Shown: positions 19,744 to 31,049, numbered from the stretch's first letter. The stretch: 64,000 bases of DNA from Favolaschia claudopus (GCA_037176885.1 JAWWNJ010000038.1:868001-932000), one strand, 5' to 3'. Notes: generated by a model not told the origin, from the sequence alone. Numbers and translations: made by a program.

Positions 19744-20950
19744 TCAATGACCCAAAGATTGCATGTCAAACATCGTGAAAAGTGTTGAGCAGATTTTGTT
19801 GTCAACGTACCGATATCCGAGTTCATTCAAATACCTCAGAGCGGTGCGAATACTAATTTTTCTGTCAAGTCCGTGTTTCTCCATGGCGTCTTCCCTGCAC
19901 AAATAATCGACCAGTTTATCGGCTGTAATGAATTTCCCCAATTCCTGGAGATGAGTACGTATATCATTTGCTAAATCTTCATCAGCGAGCATTGAAGTTT
20001 TCCACTGCCCGTAGGGATTAACCGGCAGAACTTTGCGATAAGCAATGTACTCTCGGCTAAGGGTCGCAAAAATACGGGCGCAATGAACATCACGGCCAAC
20101 GGCAATGGCAGCTTGACGAGCCGAGTCGCCCCATTTTCCGTAGGTGGCCGAGTTGGGGTTGGTGTACTGTGAAAGATGGCTCCGAATTCCTTCCACTCGA
20201 ACACGAACCCAGGGACTCAAGTTCGGAGCGTCGTAACCACCGCCAAGACCTCTACGGAGTACCAGTGAAATATCCGTCAGTGCAGCTTTAGCCGAAGTTG
20301 ATAGAATACAGTAAGTATAAACTCAGTTGTGGAGGAAACGATTCGTGTATTATATACCTGATAGAATACAGTAGGTATAAACTACCAGGAGAATCAGTAA
20401 GCTGTAAGGACAGTAGATACGAGTGCACATACCTCAGTCGTGGAGGAAACGACTGAGGAATGTGACGGTGACACAAAGCTACATAAGGAATGTGTGACGC
20501 GTAACGGAACGGATTGCGAGTTGGAGAATGTAAGGTATGTACGGTAAATGGAAGAGAAATAAATACTTCAACAGAAGTGACGTCCGGGGCGGCAGCAAGG
20601 ATTTGTTTTCGGCCAATGGCAGCCATTTTCTGGAGAAAGCTTTGGGACGGAGCTGGACGCGGATATTCATCACCTGCAAATTCTCCGGCCTCTGGAGCGC
20701 ACAATTCATCAAATTGAGGCAGGATCTCCTCGTTGTCGGACTCAGCGAGCATGGACGGCGCGTCCCGAGTTGGGAATGTATGAGTTGATGCACTATCATC
20801 TGCATCTCGGTGCGCAGAGACAAAGGCAGTTGACAGTTTACCTCGGAGCCTGAAGGCCATTGGTGCAGCTGTGGGAGTATCTGGTGTGTCTCCTTGGAAT
20901 ACACTGGTATAGTGGTCTGGAGGATACGAGACGGCAGCATCTTCATCCAT
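19744..20950 (-). pseudogene. N-terminal part of a DDE-type fungal transposase
   Basis: Minus-strand blocks: an acidic start from the ATG at 20950 (ESDNEEILPQFDELC), a helical QSFLQKMAAIGRKQILAAAPDV, then after a roughly 240-bp interruption GLGGGYDAPNLSPWVRVRVEGIRSHL. Next come YGKWGDSARQAAIAVGRDVHCARIFATLSREYI and VLPVNPYGQWKTSMLADEDL. Last are IRTHLQELGKFITADKLVDYL and RKISIRTALRYLNELGYRYV. This is the DNA-binding half of a transposase family very common in mushroom genomes. The catalytic D-D-E half that should follow is absent; the frame ends at 19744. The interruption contains the repeat at 20298-20518. Family assignment rests on remembered motif order. Confidence 0.6.
20298..20518. repeat. 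solo LTR-like repeat inside the transposase fragment
   Basis: Reading the minus strand, GTTACGCGTCACAC begins a stretch of about 165 bp that matches 33786-33950, including CTCAGTCGTTTCCTCCACGAC (the palindrome CTCAGTCG..CGACTGAG), GATTCTCCTGGTAGTT and GTATTCTATCAGGTA. After this, 80 bp repeat the last part a second time (20298-20377), so the copy here carries a partial tandem duplication. It sits between two coding blocks of the transposase fragment. Confidence 0.55.
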
Positions 20951-21020
20951 TGAAGTATTAAGAGACTGTGAATCCGAGTCCTGTTTCTAATGAATTTTGT
21001 AATCAGTGGGTAATACCGTA

Positions 21021-21620
21021 GCACTTTGTATGGGCGAAACAGACCCTCGAGCGTGACTGGAAACGCTACGCATGGAAACCAGAAACGGCCTCAGCGTTAT
21101 GCGTGACATCATAGAATTTTGGAAACGGGGGGGGAAAACACCGATAAAATCTATTTCCAAACGTTGAACGGATTCTGGGCAATTTTTAGCTCTCATGCTT
21201 TCTTTGTATCCATAGCCCTTATTTCTCCTGTTACGGGCTCCGTAATACACCTATTTTTTTTTTTTTTTTTTTCATGAACACTGCGCCGTGGCGCACGCTC
21301 AGACACTTAAACCAGCGATGGGTCCACCACAAGCATTCTTCGAGCGACTACGTCGGCCAGCTTCTGGTACACCTTCCCAGCATCTTGCCCGTGGCACCGT
21401 ACCGGTTCTATCTTGACGAAGATTGTAGAGAGTGATTGAGTGCAGTGAGGAGGAGGAGGGTTATAGCAGTAGATTCAGCTAGATTTTACAGCCACAAACA
21501 TGTTAATTCGACATCTTTGTATGTCACGCAGTCCTCAGGGAAACCACCCGACCGTTATGCGTTACCGTTGAAACGAAACAGGGCGGGCGTTACGCGTTAC
21601 GTTTCACCCATACAAAGTGC
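21021..21620. mobile_element. 600-bp TA-flanked MITE
   Basis: Ends are GCACTTTGTATGGGCGAAAC on the left and the reverse complement of GCACTTTGTATGGGTGAAAC on the right, with TA outside both (21019-21020, 21621-21622). GTTACGC/GCGTAAC motifs recur inside both ends. A 20-base T run lies at about 21253-21272. No gene is seen inside. Confidence 0.65.
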
Positions 21621-21622
21621 TA

Positions 21623-22277
21623 CAGTAAATGTGATAGAGCAGAGTGAGTCGGATATTACTTGACTGTCGCGACTCGCGATCGCTCTCGTCCTCATTCCGG
21701 TGCTTCTTTTGTGGACGCGTTTTGATAGGGCTCAACGCGATAGCCGCGACGCGTTTGATAGCTTTCTTTGGTGAACCGTGATGGCAAAAGACCGTGTACA
21801 CGGTTCAGCCGGTCTCGCACAGACTTCTTCAGCGGAGGCATGAGTGCGATACTGAGTGGCGTGGTATTCTAAAATTTTCAAGCGCCTAACTGCCACGGAA
21901 ACTTTGCGACGCGCCTATTGAAGTTGCGCGTGTAGGCGGGGAAAATCCTCATTTTGGGAACTCTTCCTTCAATTTCGGAATTTTAACTTGCAGCAGCAAT
22001 ACAGAAGCAATCTCCAGAGAACTGTTGGGCCAGATTTTTGATTTTAGCCCTCATTGCCTACATATTGCGCGTTCCGATCATGTCCCAATATGGTCATGTC
22101 ACACTAAGTCACGTGGGGTAACCGAACATGTCTGTCCCCTATCTTACAAATTCTTTGTAACGTACAATTCACGGGTGTGTCATTGTTTGGTGGTCTGTGA
22201 CAGTCGCATACGTGGCGAGCGGGGGCGAAAGAGACTTCCCAGCTGGACGTGACAGCATGTGCGGTGTTACGGTACCA
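21623..22277. other. no gene seen
   Basis: About 650 bp of non-coding sequence between two small repeats. A motif ACGCGTTTTGATAGGGCTC with an inverted GACGCGTTTGATAGC lies at 21713-21760; nothing else is supportable. Confidence 0.3.
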
Positions 22278-22358
22278 AATGTTCTGAGAGCACTTCCGCA
22301 CATCAAATTTACCCGAACTCGCGTGGTACGGATCGATTGCGGACCGCAGGTCCGCTCT
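22278..22358. repeat. small inverted-repeat element, right end missing
   Basis: It starts with GTTCTGAGAGCAC, the exact reverse complement of the terminus found at the other end of the copy at 18968-19048, then carries the same CCGCACATC...GGTCCGC body. Just downstream (22369-22385) is a perfect B-box-like GGGTTCGATTCCCG, without a recognisable A box. Confidence 0.6.
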
Positions 22359-23124
22359 CAACGGGTCTCGGGTTCGATTCCCGACTTTGGCTTTTTCTAC
22401 GGCGTTCCAGTTTAATGTGGCAGTGCTGCTAGCGTTACCAATCTCTCGGCGCCTGTTTCGCTTTTGCCCTTCTCTCCTTACTCTAGAGATGTCTACGGTT
22501 TATAATATTACTTCATTCACATATTATTATACCTTCTCAAGAATAAAAATAGCACTACCAAAAGTGAAAGAAAAAGTAAAAAGAAAAACGATCCCAATAT
22601 TTTATAGCCCATCTCGTAGTAGGTCGCCATGCCCTCGAGCATCCAGACCACATCATTGACAGCCAGCTCCCACGTTGCGCGCAAATCTGCATTCCCCTTC
22701 ACGGCCACCCCCCAGCAAAATAGCGACGCCACAATGCTCAGCACGCCATTCACGCCCCAATGATAGGCTCCCTGCCCGTATCCCCTCACCACCGACCACC
22801 GCCCGTTTTCCTCCTTCGTCCTCCACGACGGCTGCATTGAATCCCACCAGGCTTGCCAAATCGCAGCGTATGGTGGCGGACAAAACTTCATGACAAGCCG
22901 TAATTTCGGTCAAATTCACTCAGGATTGCAGATTCTGGACCGCAGAAAGCGGTTTTATAAGTAAAATTTTCGTTTCAAGGGTAGTTGTACCGTGGGAAAA
23001 AAAGCGCGAAATTTGGCTGGAGGTCAAGAAATAAATTTGCCTGGAGTACGTTCAGACAATGTCTCACGGACTCCTCAGTGTCAGAAGGTGATAAAATGCT
23101 GCGAATCTGCTGTTGTGCGGCATA

Positions 23125-23327
23125 GTCTCGTACGTACGACCCTCATGACATCCCAATTTGGGAGCCCTGTCATGAGGCAGTGGCAGTGACAGCTGGTCTC
23201 TCAGGGCGTCAAAACGCCGGGGTCCCACTTTTCAGAGCTTCATGTCCTCCTCCGCGGCTGGTTCCAGCCCAGACCCTCATGACAGGGCTCCCAAATTGGG
23301 ATGTCATAAGGGTCGTGCGTACGAGAC
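23125..23327. mobile_element. 203-bp TA MITE
   Basis: Arms of about 53 bp begin GTCTCGTACGTACGACCCTC and end with its near-perfect complement, sharing ATGACATCCCAATTTGGGAG and CCCTGTCATGAG. TA flanks both sides (23123-23124, 23328-23329). It lies within the compound insertion that splits the orphan gene. Confidence 0.75.
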
Positions 23328-23720
23328 TACATATGTGCGGCAGAGCTTGGGCTTTTGGCAGGGGAGTTTCCGAAAATGGAAGTGCATCGCCACCGGCTAT
23401 TTGACCGGGCCGCCATCAAAAGCGCGAAATCCCTGTGTGAAACCCAATTTTTGCACTTTTCAAAGTTTTGGTCCAGTAGATCTCTAGACCCATCTGTTCT
23501 GATGCTTTCTGCACAGTTTCAGAAAAATCAGGCAAAAACTGCAGCAGTAGTAGCAGTTTCCAGATCGGGTAAAAAGTTTGTCACGAAGTCCGGTCCGCCA
23601 CCATACTCTGCCGGCTTATCGACATTCGGGGGCCGCTCCCGTTGCCCGCGGGTGATTCAGGTCGACACCTGCAGCTGTGGGCCCAGCCTATGGGGCAACC
23701 TCGTCGGATTTACCAACTTT

Positions 23721-24425
23721 CCGCCGCCAGGGGCTATCCCAAAAAGGCGATGTTTGATGGCGGCAATGTTTCGGCCAACATCACGGCAATCTCGGCATTG
23801 CCTCAACTTGGCGTGAAATTTGCGCGAAATTGTTGCAACTATCTCGCCAGGTTGCAAGTCCCAAGTGCTTGGGAGACACAGTTAATATACCTTGATGGGA
23901 TACTATGCTGTCCACATCTATTGGTCCACATGGCGGGTCCGGGGTCTGCCGGGGGTCCCTGTATCAAATGTAGTTCTACCACTGCAACACATTGAATACT
24001 GGGGCGGCCTAAGCCGTGCGTGTTGACAACTTAGGATAAGTAGATGATCACAGTGAAGAGAGGACCAGACGGGGTACCATCAATTCTCTGCAAGCGCTCA
24101 GAAACAAAGTAAAATATATGTTCAATGCCAGAACTACGGCGTATCATCCAATTGCAACACCCGAGTCTCGATTTGGTCTCGATAATTTGTCTGCGGCAGT
24201 CATTGAAAAAAAAATGATGGCAGGCGGAATCGAACTGAAAAAGCTCAGGTAAACAACGCGGAAAAAGACTATAAACTCATTACAACCACTACACCAACCA
24301 GGCTTCCTGGATACCATACTGTGCTTTGACATACTACAGAGACCCTTTGCCCGACCAGAACAAATGATCGCCGAGGTTCTGGCCGCCATCAAAAATCGCC
24401 TTTTTGGGACAACCCCTGGCGGCGG
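23721..24425. mobile_element. 705-bp inverted-repeat element
   Basis: Arms of about 45 bp: CCGCCGCCAGGGGCTATCCC on the left, and inverted CCGCCGCCAGGGGTTGTCCC on the right, both continuing AAAAAGGCGAT.TTTGATGGCGGC. The right end abuts the coding half of the orphan gene. No transposase is inside. The text just left of 23721, at 23400-23430, carries a related GGGCCGCCATCAAAAGCGCG, also found reversed at 44965-44995, so related ends are scattered in the window. Confidence 0.6.
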
Positions 24426-25940
24426 AATTCGTCGAGTGCCTCGTCGGCCCCTGCTCAAAACGAGACGCCTCCTCCATTCGCGTCCACGCGGCAATCAACG
24501 CACTGTAATGACAGCCCAGCTCCTCCGCCGTCATCAGCGCAAATGCATCGCAAAACCACTTTGGGGCGTGAGGAGGACAGGGGAGGAATGTTGTCGAGGG
24601 CGGAAGCTGAGACGTCGGCGGCATCCGCTCCTGCGGTCCGATCGCCGCCTGAGCCGCTTGCGAGAGAGGGGGAGCTCCGCCAGCGCTCGCGCCGTCATTT
24701 CCCTCGGTTCTAGAGCTTGAGAGAGAGGCAGCCGCGTCCCCTCCGTCTCCGCCTTCACCCCTTTCCTCCCCGCCGTGGGGAGAGCCGTCCATATTGCTAC
24801 CGATCCTCTCCAGACTATCGTCGACTCCGCCGGAGTCGACCTCCCTCCCGGCAGGCTGCGCATGCTGAGTGTGCCGTGACGATCGCCGCGCAGGTCCCGC
24901 TGACGCCTGTGCCGCTCGTCTACCCCCCCTCCCTCCGCCTCGCGCTTTTTTCATCAGCCCCCGCAACTCCTCTCTCAGTGGCTCCTCCGTCGGAGCAAAA
25001 TTTTCCTTCAATTGCTGGAACATCAGCTTATTGCGCGCGACGTTCTGCAACCGCTCTTTCTCGGGCAAAAACCACCCATTGGGGCATATCAGACGCAAAT
25101 TGGGAAGCAGCAGGCGCTTCAGAAGCGAATTGAGGTGGGGGAAGCACCGTGGCGGGCACAGTGACGGCTGGTGAAGATCCAGCGGCACTAGACGAGGGTG
25201 GCAGCGAGGAGGTCGAGGTAGGAACTTGCTGCGTCGGCGGGGGTGAATCTCCGCCAGTAGCCGAGGCTGCAGTTGCGCTCGAGCCCTGCGGTGGCTTCCG
25301 AACGGCGCGCGGGCGGGGGCGGGCAGACTTCTCCTTCGAGGCAGAGACACCTTCGACTCCCCCCGCTGACTTTCCTCCCCTTTGCTGCTGATCTTGCGTT
25401 TCTTGCGCGGTCGATCGTCATCCGAGGCGGCGGAGTCATCGGACTCTGAGTCGGAGTCCGATGCGGACTCTGAGTCGGAGTCCTCAGAATCACTGTCGGA
25501 TTCTGAGTCTGAATCACGGCCGTCAATGGTGTATTGAGCAGCGTCCAAGTCGGCGGGCTGGCCAAGCGCGCACTTCGCGCATTCCTCGGGGGCTGGGGGA
25601 TCGTCAATTATACCCCCTAGGCGGTCGATTGTCGAGACTTACTGAACGCAGTATTTAAGTACTCGAGCATGAATTGAGAGACATTGTCAGCGAAGCGAGC
25701 TTTATCCCACTGAGGCCAATGATCAGCAGCCACTGTGCGATTTTGACCGTATGATAAGCTACCGGGATTGTCAGCCCGCATCGATACACGCGCGACACCG
25801 GAAAATGCTCACTATGGACGATGAAATTTTCAGCATCGAGTTGGCCAAAGTTAACTTACGGACTTATTCTTGGCTGCAATCTCGTACGTTTCAAGTCAAA
25901 CAAAGGTGCACTGCTACCTCACAAGTCCAGACTATTTGCA

Positions 25941-26490
25941 ATATTACAGCTGTTCCCGAAATCTATGAGACTTTTCAAAGAAAATTGCGCGAGCTCAACT
26001 TTTGATCGGAGTGATAAGGCACACCATATATGGTAATATCTCCGACCTTCCGCTGGAGAGAAAATAAAGAAGATTATGGCACAGTCAGAGCACCTTCGAC
26101 TACTGTGCGCGGACGCCCACGCAACCTCAATGCAGACCAAACCCACGACCTATTCACATTGCTTGCAGAGGCTCCTGAACTATATCTTGACGAGATCATG
26201 GATTGGGTAGCGGTTACCCATGACACAGGAATCTCTCGCTCAGCTCTCGACCGACTCATCCGGGATACTGGTGTCTCATAGGTCCGTTATATCATTGTAC
26301 TGTGGTGGAGCTGACACAAGAGCTGACAGCTCAATGAATGCCACGCCGCCGCAGCCACGGTCGGACGTACCGGGCCACCGGCCGTCGGAGATATTACCAT
26401 ATATGGTGTGCCTTATCACTCCGATCAAAAGTTGAGCTCGCGCAATTTTCTTTGAAAAGTCTCATAGATTTCGGGAACAGCTGTAATATC
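25941..26490. repeat. 105-bp inverted repeat around a Tc1-type transposase fragment
   Basis: Arms at 25941-26045 and 26384-26490 are near-identical reverse complements, starting ATATTACAGCTGTTCCCGAA and reading through GCGCGAGCTCAACTTTTGAT. Unlike a normal TIR, the arms read as coding sequence of the transposase N-terminus (VPEIYETFQRKLRELNF) in the left copy. The loop holds the rest of a helix-turn-helix region. The structure looks like a fold-back duplication of part of a gene. Confidence 0.6.
26030..26281 (+). pseudogene. Tc1/mariner transposase N-terminal fragment
   Basis: A frame of about 84 codons includes VRGRPRNLNADQTHDLFTLL, ELYLDEIMDWV and GISRSALDRLIRDTGVS, the second helix-turn-helix block of Tc1-type transposases. 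The upstream half of the DNA-binding domain seems to lie in the left palindrome arm in other frames. The catalytic domain is missing. It is a dead fragment trapped between the inverted arms. Confidence 0.55.
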
Positions 26491-27255
26491 GGTATCGTGG
26501 CATCTCATCTGGAACCTAGCGGAGCACGAGTTCCTGCTAGTTTACTAAAAAAAACCACGACCATTCATTTCTGCGACCACTGTGTGTACCAGCCCGAAGA
26601 CTTCTTCGGAGTTACCCATCCGATTCAGACAGCGCCCGGTGACTCAAGGTGTGAAGATCCGAATCAACCGTGAATCAGCTATTCTGACCCGACACAAAGG
26701 GCAAAAACGGGAAGTGGACCTGACCGTATCGGAGCACGTTTTGCAGCCATATGACTGTAAGTTACTACCAGTGGGTAGTCATGGTCCATCAATCCAGTTT
26801 CCGCCACCCCTTGGATACCAGCCGCGCCCGCGTTTTCACTGGGCGTGAACCTTTGGTCGACAGTATACAGTAATCCTGCCAGTCAGAACAAGAGGAGGGC
26901 GGCCGAGTAAATCCGGATATCATGCCCTTCCTCGGCCGATGGTCGGTGGTCGGTCCGAGCTCCTTGAGATTTCTTTAACATGCAACACTTAGATTTCTTG
27001 TAGCTCCTTCAATTTTGGACATATTTCTTAGCACAAAGTGAGAGCCCCCCCAGAGCAATATTTTCCGACTCCGCTTGTGCACTTTTTGTGTTTATGCGAG
27101 GGCCGTACTGTATGCAGTTCACAGATTGATCTTGATGTTGTGCTTGAGGCGGTTTCGGCAGAGTGATGACAAGGCTACATCGCGTCAGCATCCAAACGCC
27201 AGTGATTTTTGCGGTGTGCGGAGGTCGGTCCGGTCACGTGCCCCCCTATGTATAA
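26491..27255. other. no gene seen
   Basis: About 760 bp with only short open frames and no recognisable motif. Confidence 0.3.
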
Positions 27256-27708
27256 GATAGGCCGCATGATCATCCATAGACAGCTAGCTGTGACCGTGAT
27301 TGGTCACAAAAGCCTAATTTTCGACCATCTCCCTCGTATCTCGACAACGGAGAAGAAAATAAGAAATCTGTTCCGTCAATCAATAGGGAGGTAGTCTGGC
27401 TGAATTCTCCCCAAATTATAAAGTAGTTAAGGTGGTTTTGAGGGAGGAGATAGAATTTTGATGGGGGATCTTGTAAAACCCCAATTTTGTGAGCAGCCGG
27501 ACCAAAAATCTATCTCCTTCTTGGATACAGCCTGAATCACCTTGAAATTTTGCGAGAACCTAGCCAGACTATCTGTACATCGATCGACGGAACAGATTTT
27601 TCATTTACGCCCTCAATGTGGAGATATAAACAAAGTGGTCGAAAACTAGGTATTTGTGACTGGCCAGTCACGGTCACGGCTTGCTGTCTATGGATGCGGC
27701 CTATCAGA
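27256..27708. mobile_element. foldback MITE, its right end split by a hAT element
   Basis: The left arm starts GATAGGCCGCATGATCATCC and the right arm, inverted, GATAGGCCGCATCCATAGAC. Both run on through TGACCGTGA, TTTTCGACCA, AAATCTGTTCCGTC and TAGTCTGGCT, folding back over nearly the whole length around a centre at about 27480. The left arm is preceded by TAA (TATAAGATAGGCC). The matching GGCCTATCTTA is found only after the hAT element, at 31050-31059, so the terminal bases of the right arm were displaced by that insertion. Confidence 0.65.
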
Positions 27709-30700
27709 CTTCAGGGCCTCGCTTGACTGGTATATAGTCAACTAGTTTAGTAATCACTAATAGTAATGCCGGCGGCTTTAGTTAGCCGACTGACTGTTCC
27801 CACGACTGCCTTCGCTCATCGCTAGCCGCCACACCGTCCCAAGCTGGGCAGCCTAGCGCTGCGCCTAGGGACGCGTCGTTCGCGTTGAATCGCGTCCCTA
27901 CTACCTTTCTTGTCTTCTACCATCATGTCTACACCATTCCAGCCTCTTTTGAACGAAACTCTCGCCGGACGGGCACCCCCTTCTCCGCCAGCCAGCCCGA
28001 TACTATCCAGAAACGACCAGAATAGACCCCCGGAACCATCTCCGGCAAGCACAGAACCTCCAAGCAAGCGCAGGAAAATAGACTCTGATAATATCAACAA
28101 CAAGACTGATGAAGAGGTGTGGGATCTACCGGATAGTGATATCCTTGGTGCGTTAGCTATTTATCCGTCAAGACTTGCATCCTCACAAGACATATAACAT
28201 AGATGCTCTACGTCTCAAATGGCAAGCCGATGTCTACGACCATTTCACACCTTCCCTCGTCCGAGACTTGTCCACCACTCCGCGCTCTATCAAAATTGTC
28301 CTCACCTGCAAATTCAATGGTCCACGACACAACTCGAGCGAACGACGCCGTGATGCTAAAGGCAGCTTCAATACCAGCAACCTTGCGAGTTCCGTCAAGA
28401 CTTGTGTGGGTCGAGATCCCGCTCGCGCTGCTCTAATCCCTCTCCCCATCGCTTCTGCCGGCACAATCCCCTACTCCGAGGCCATGCATCGTACCCTGAT
28501 AGCTTTGCGCTGCGCCTCCTCCAAGCGCTCTTTCAACCAGGTCGAGGACAAATGGTATCGGATGGAGGTCGCTATGTTGCGGCCGGGCACCGTAGTGCCT
28601 TCGGCGGACACTGTCGCGAAAGATGTGCAACGTTTATACGTGCTGGTGGCCCAGGATGTGAAAGCATACTTCCTGGTCAGTCCTTTTTCCTCGCTACTAA
28701 CTCTGCATGAGCCCTTAGGCCGTTCTACAGAAACGGGGACGGGATGTGCATGGGGTGGTGGATGGCTGGACGGCTCCAATCGCGGAGAACTATTTGGGGG
28801 CAGGAATCATTTGGGAGGATATGGGTAGAATTTTTGAGATCGTTTTGGAATTTATCCGGTGAGTATGCACTGTTCTCTTCATTCCGACCCATCTGATAAG
28901 TTTTCACAGATTGACTGATCGCCACACCGGTGATTATTTGGCGTCGCAGCTCGCCGACACCCTCAATCGCTATGGTTTGGCTGAATTTGTGAGCATCTGT
29001 CGTCTTTAATCTCGCATATCTGACGTAAGGATTAGCTTCATTTCCTCATGATGGACAACGCTGGAAACTGCAATACCACAGCCGTTTGTCTACCTAAGTA
29101 CATCCCAACCTTCCGCGGCATATTAGCTCGAGGCCGCTGCTTCACGCACATCATTCAACTAGTTGCTAAGGTTTGCTTTGATCTCTTGCGCCTGCGAATG
29201 GTGTCCTAAATCTGAAATGATTTCAGGCGGTTATCTCTTTCTTTTTCAAGCAAGCCAAGAGGAAGAAGGTTGTGAAATCCAAGAAAGGTTCTGCGAAGCG
29301 TACGACAGCTCCGTCAGCCCCCACTGAGAACGATGATGTCGAGGAAGTTATCCTGTGGGAGGACGACCCTTCGGCGGACGCCGAAGACCTTGCGATGGCC
29401 GCCGAAATTCACGAACCCGCAGACGACGCCTCCCCGACGGGACAAGACATCCACGACGTCAACGTGACCAACACCTTACGCGGCGTTGCCATACAGCACA
29501 TGCGCACCGCTGGTGTGGTGATCTCCGCAGGCGAAGAAAAAGATGCGCTCAAGGTTTTTCCAAAGGTATGGCGTACAGTCTTCAATGCATACATGTATAT
29601 CTTCGCTAACCTGAATCGGATTTGATTGCTCAGGTAGCAGGTCTCGCAAAAAAGGTTCATGATAGCCGTCCGATTCACACCGAATTCGCTGCCATCATCA
29701 ACAATCCGGCAACCGGTCTCTCGACCGACTCGAATACAACCGAGCTCGCCAGGCGAAATGCGACACGCTGGGGTTCCGAGTACCAATGCCTCCGCACACG
29801 GCACATTCTCGAGCCGGCAGTTGATGCGTTGATCGCTGACAAAAAATTTAAAGCTTGGTGCCTACGCCTTCAACGCACGTCAGAAGACGCTAGCGATGGA
29901 ATTGGAAACCATCCTTGAGGTAGCTGGCTTCTCTGACCTCTGCACTCGCTCACTCTCCTTTTACAGATCCTCGAAGTCCCGACAAAACTCTTCCAAAGCC
30001 AAAATCGGCCGCTCATCATCGATGTCATCCCGGAGATGGAAGATCTTGACTTTGCTCTGAATGCTATCAGCACGGCCTCGGACCAAAGCAATGTTACTCG
30101 TGTCGCTGCCTATGCCGGCCTCCTTGTTCTCCGAAAATATTATGCGCTTCTGGATGAGTGCGAGGCATATCGGATTGCAATAGGTATATTTCATTTCTTT
30201 CATTACCCTTGCTGTGTTGCATTTACTCAAATCCTTCAGTCATGTGCCCTCATAGGAAACTTCAGTGGTTCCGCCAGCGCTGCGGGTGGAATGATGATCA
30301 AGTTTCTGATCTCCGTTCGCTGGTAGTCCGTCGCTTCACCGAATCATACAAGACATCACCAACTACTGCCTCTCCTTCTTCTTCTGGTGTCTCTGCCTCA
30401 TCAACCGTCTCCAAATCTCGTCCTGCAGACCGTTTTCGTCGACCAACAACTTCTCTGAACCCCGCAATCACCGAGTCGGACAACATTCACACGTATTTAG
30501 ACGCCCCGCTTTGTGAGCCGACAACCAGCGTCATCGAGTACTGGACTGCACGGCTCAAGTCCTCGAATCCCTCTATCGTCTCAACACCGGATTTAGCTCG
30601 CTACGCACTCTCATTTTGTTCTTGTCCCGGTAAGTTATTCTTGTTTATCCGTTCAAATTAAATCTGACCCTTGACAGCAACATCTGTTGACTCAGAAAGA

Positions 30701-31049
30701 GCTTTCTCTGAAGGTCGTAATCAAATCGCTTGGAATCAACACTCTATGTCTTCACAAGCTTTTCGCGCGCAGATGTCGTTGGCTTCCTGGTCTGATGCAC
30801 CTTTCTTTGATCTTCAGGCAACGGTGGCGGCCTTGAACCGCCAAATTCGTCCTTTGAGAGCTGGCGGTGCCGAATAGTTGTAGTGTTATTGTATTAATAG
30901 GGCTGTACGTGGTGTAAAACGGGAGTTTAATGGAATTTAGCGATTGTAGCGATGGCTAAGTGGCGGACCCCTTTAGTTGACACCAGTAATCAGTCGATCA
31001 CTAATCAGTCAACTAAATCATTACTCAATTAGGCGAGGCCCCGCCCTGG
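27706..31049. mobile_element. hAT transposon, near-complete
   Basis: The right end read inward starts CAGGGCGGGGCCTCGCC. The left side has CAGGGCCTCGC at 27712, preceded by a few extra bases. Subterminal sequences share repeated TTAGTTGACT / AGTCAACTA and TAATCACTAAT motifs. GCCTATC occurs at 27699-27705 and again at 31050-31056, consistent with the 8-bp target duplication of hAT elements with a degraded last base. One spliced transposase gene (27925-30877) occupies the interior. The whole lies in the right end of an older foldback MITE. Confidence 0.65.
27925..30877 (+). CDS. hAT-family transposase
   Basis: Ten or so exons with short GT..AG introns: 28676-28718, 28859-28909, 28989-29035, 29171-29226, 29566-29633, 29920-29966, 30184-30239 and 30630-30677. 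The first junction near 28110-28195 is uncertain. The catalytic core shows VVDGWTAP (first Asp), FLMMDNAGNCNTTA (second Asp) and RCFTHIIQLVAKAVI. The C-terminal part has CGWNDDQVSDLRSLVVRRF, and the dimerisation block LARYALSFCSCPATSVDSER with AFSEGRNQIAWNQHSM. The N-terminal 60 residues are Pro/Ser-rich with a PPSKRRK nuclear signal; a BED finger was not clearly seen. The only apparent defect is a one-base frame change in an A-rich stretch near 29845-29855, which could be real or a homopolymer error. Otherwise this is the most complete transposase in the window apart from the Tc1-type one. Confidence 0.7.

Larger units (their letters stand above)
22617..25735 (-). pseudogene. orphan-family gene split by a 1.5-kb compound insertion
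   Basis: On the minus strand, DHWPQWDKARFADNVSQF (from about 25730) forms a first exon. A short intron follows, then a Ser/Asp-rich region (SDSESDSDSEDSDSES) running into FLPEKERLQNVARNKLMFQQL, FAPTEEPLREELRGLMKKARG and HAPKWFCDAFALMTAEELGCHY with SALIAAWTRMEEASRFEQG, ending near 24427. The next expected block resumes only at 22891: YAAIWQAWWDSMQPSWRTKE, GRWSVVRGYG, WGVNGVLSIVASLFCWGVAV and WMLEGMATYYEM. Between lie about 1.5 kb of repeats. The middle of the gene also drifts between frames (25000-25400). It is a lineage-typical orphan protein with no known function to me; the break is clear from the two matching halves. Confidence 0.5.

Noticed and set aside
22369..22395. Possible tRNA 3' half (GGGTTCGATTCCCG)
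   Set aside because: No A box, anticodon arm or acceptor partner is found upstream; the flanking sequence is the small palindromic repeat.
24334..25548. Long minus-strand frame of 404 codons as one intact gene
   Set aside because: Its last 25 or so codons translate the end of a 705-bp inverted-repeat element and its middle drifts between frames, so I treat it as part of a split pseudogene.
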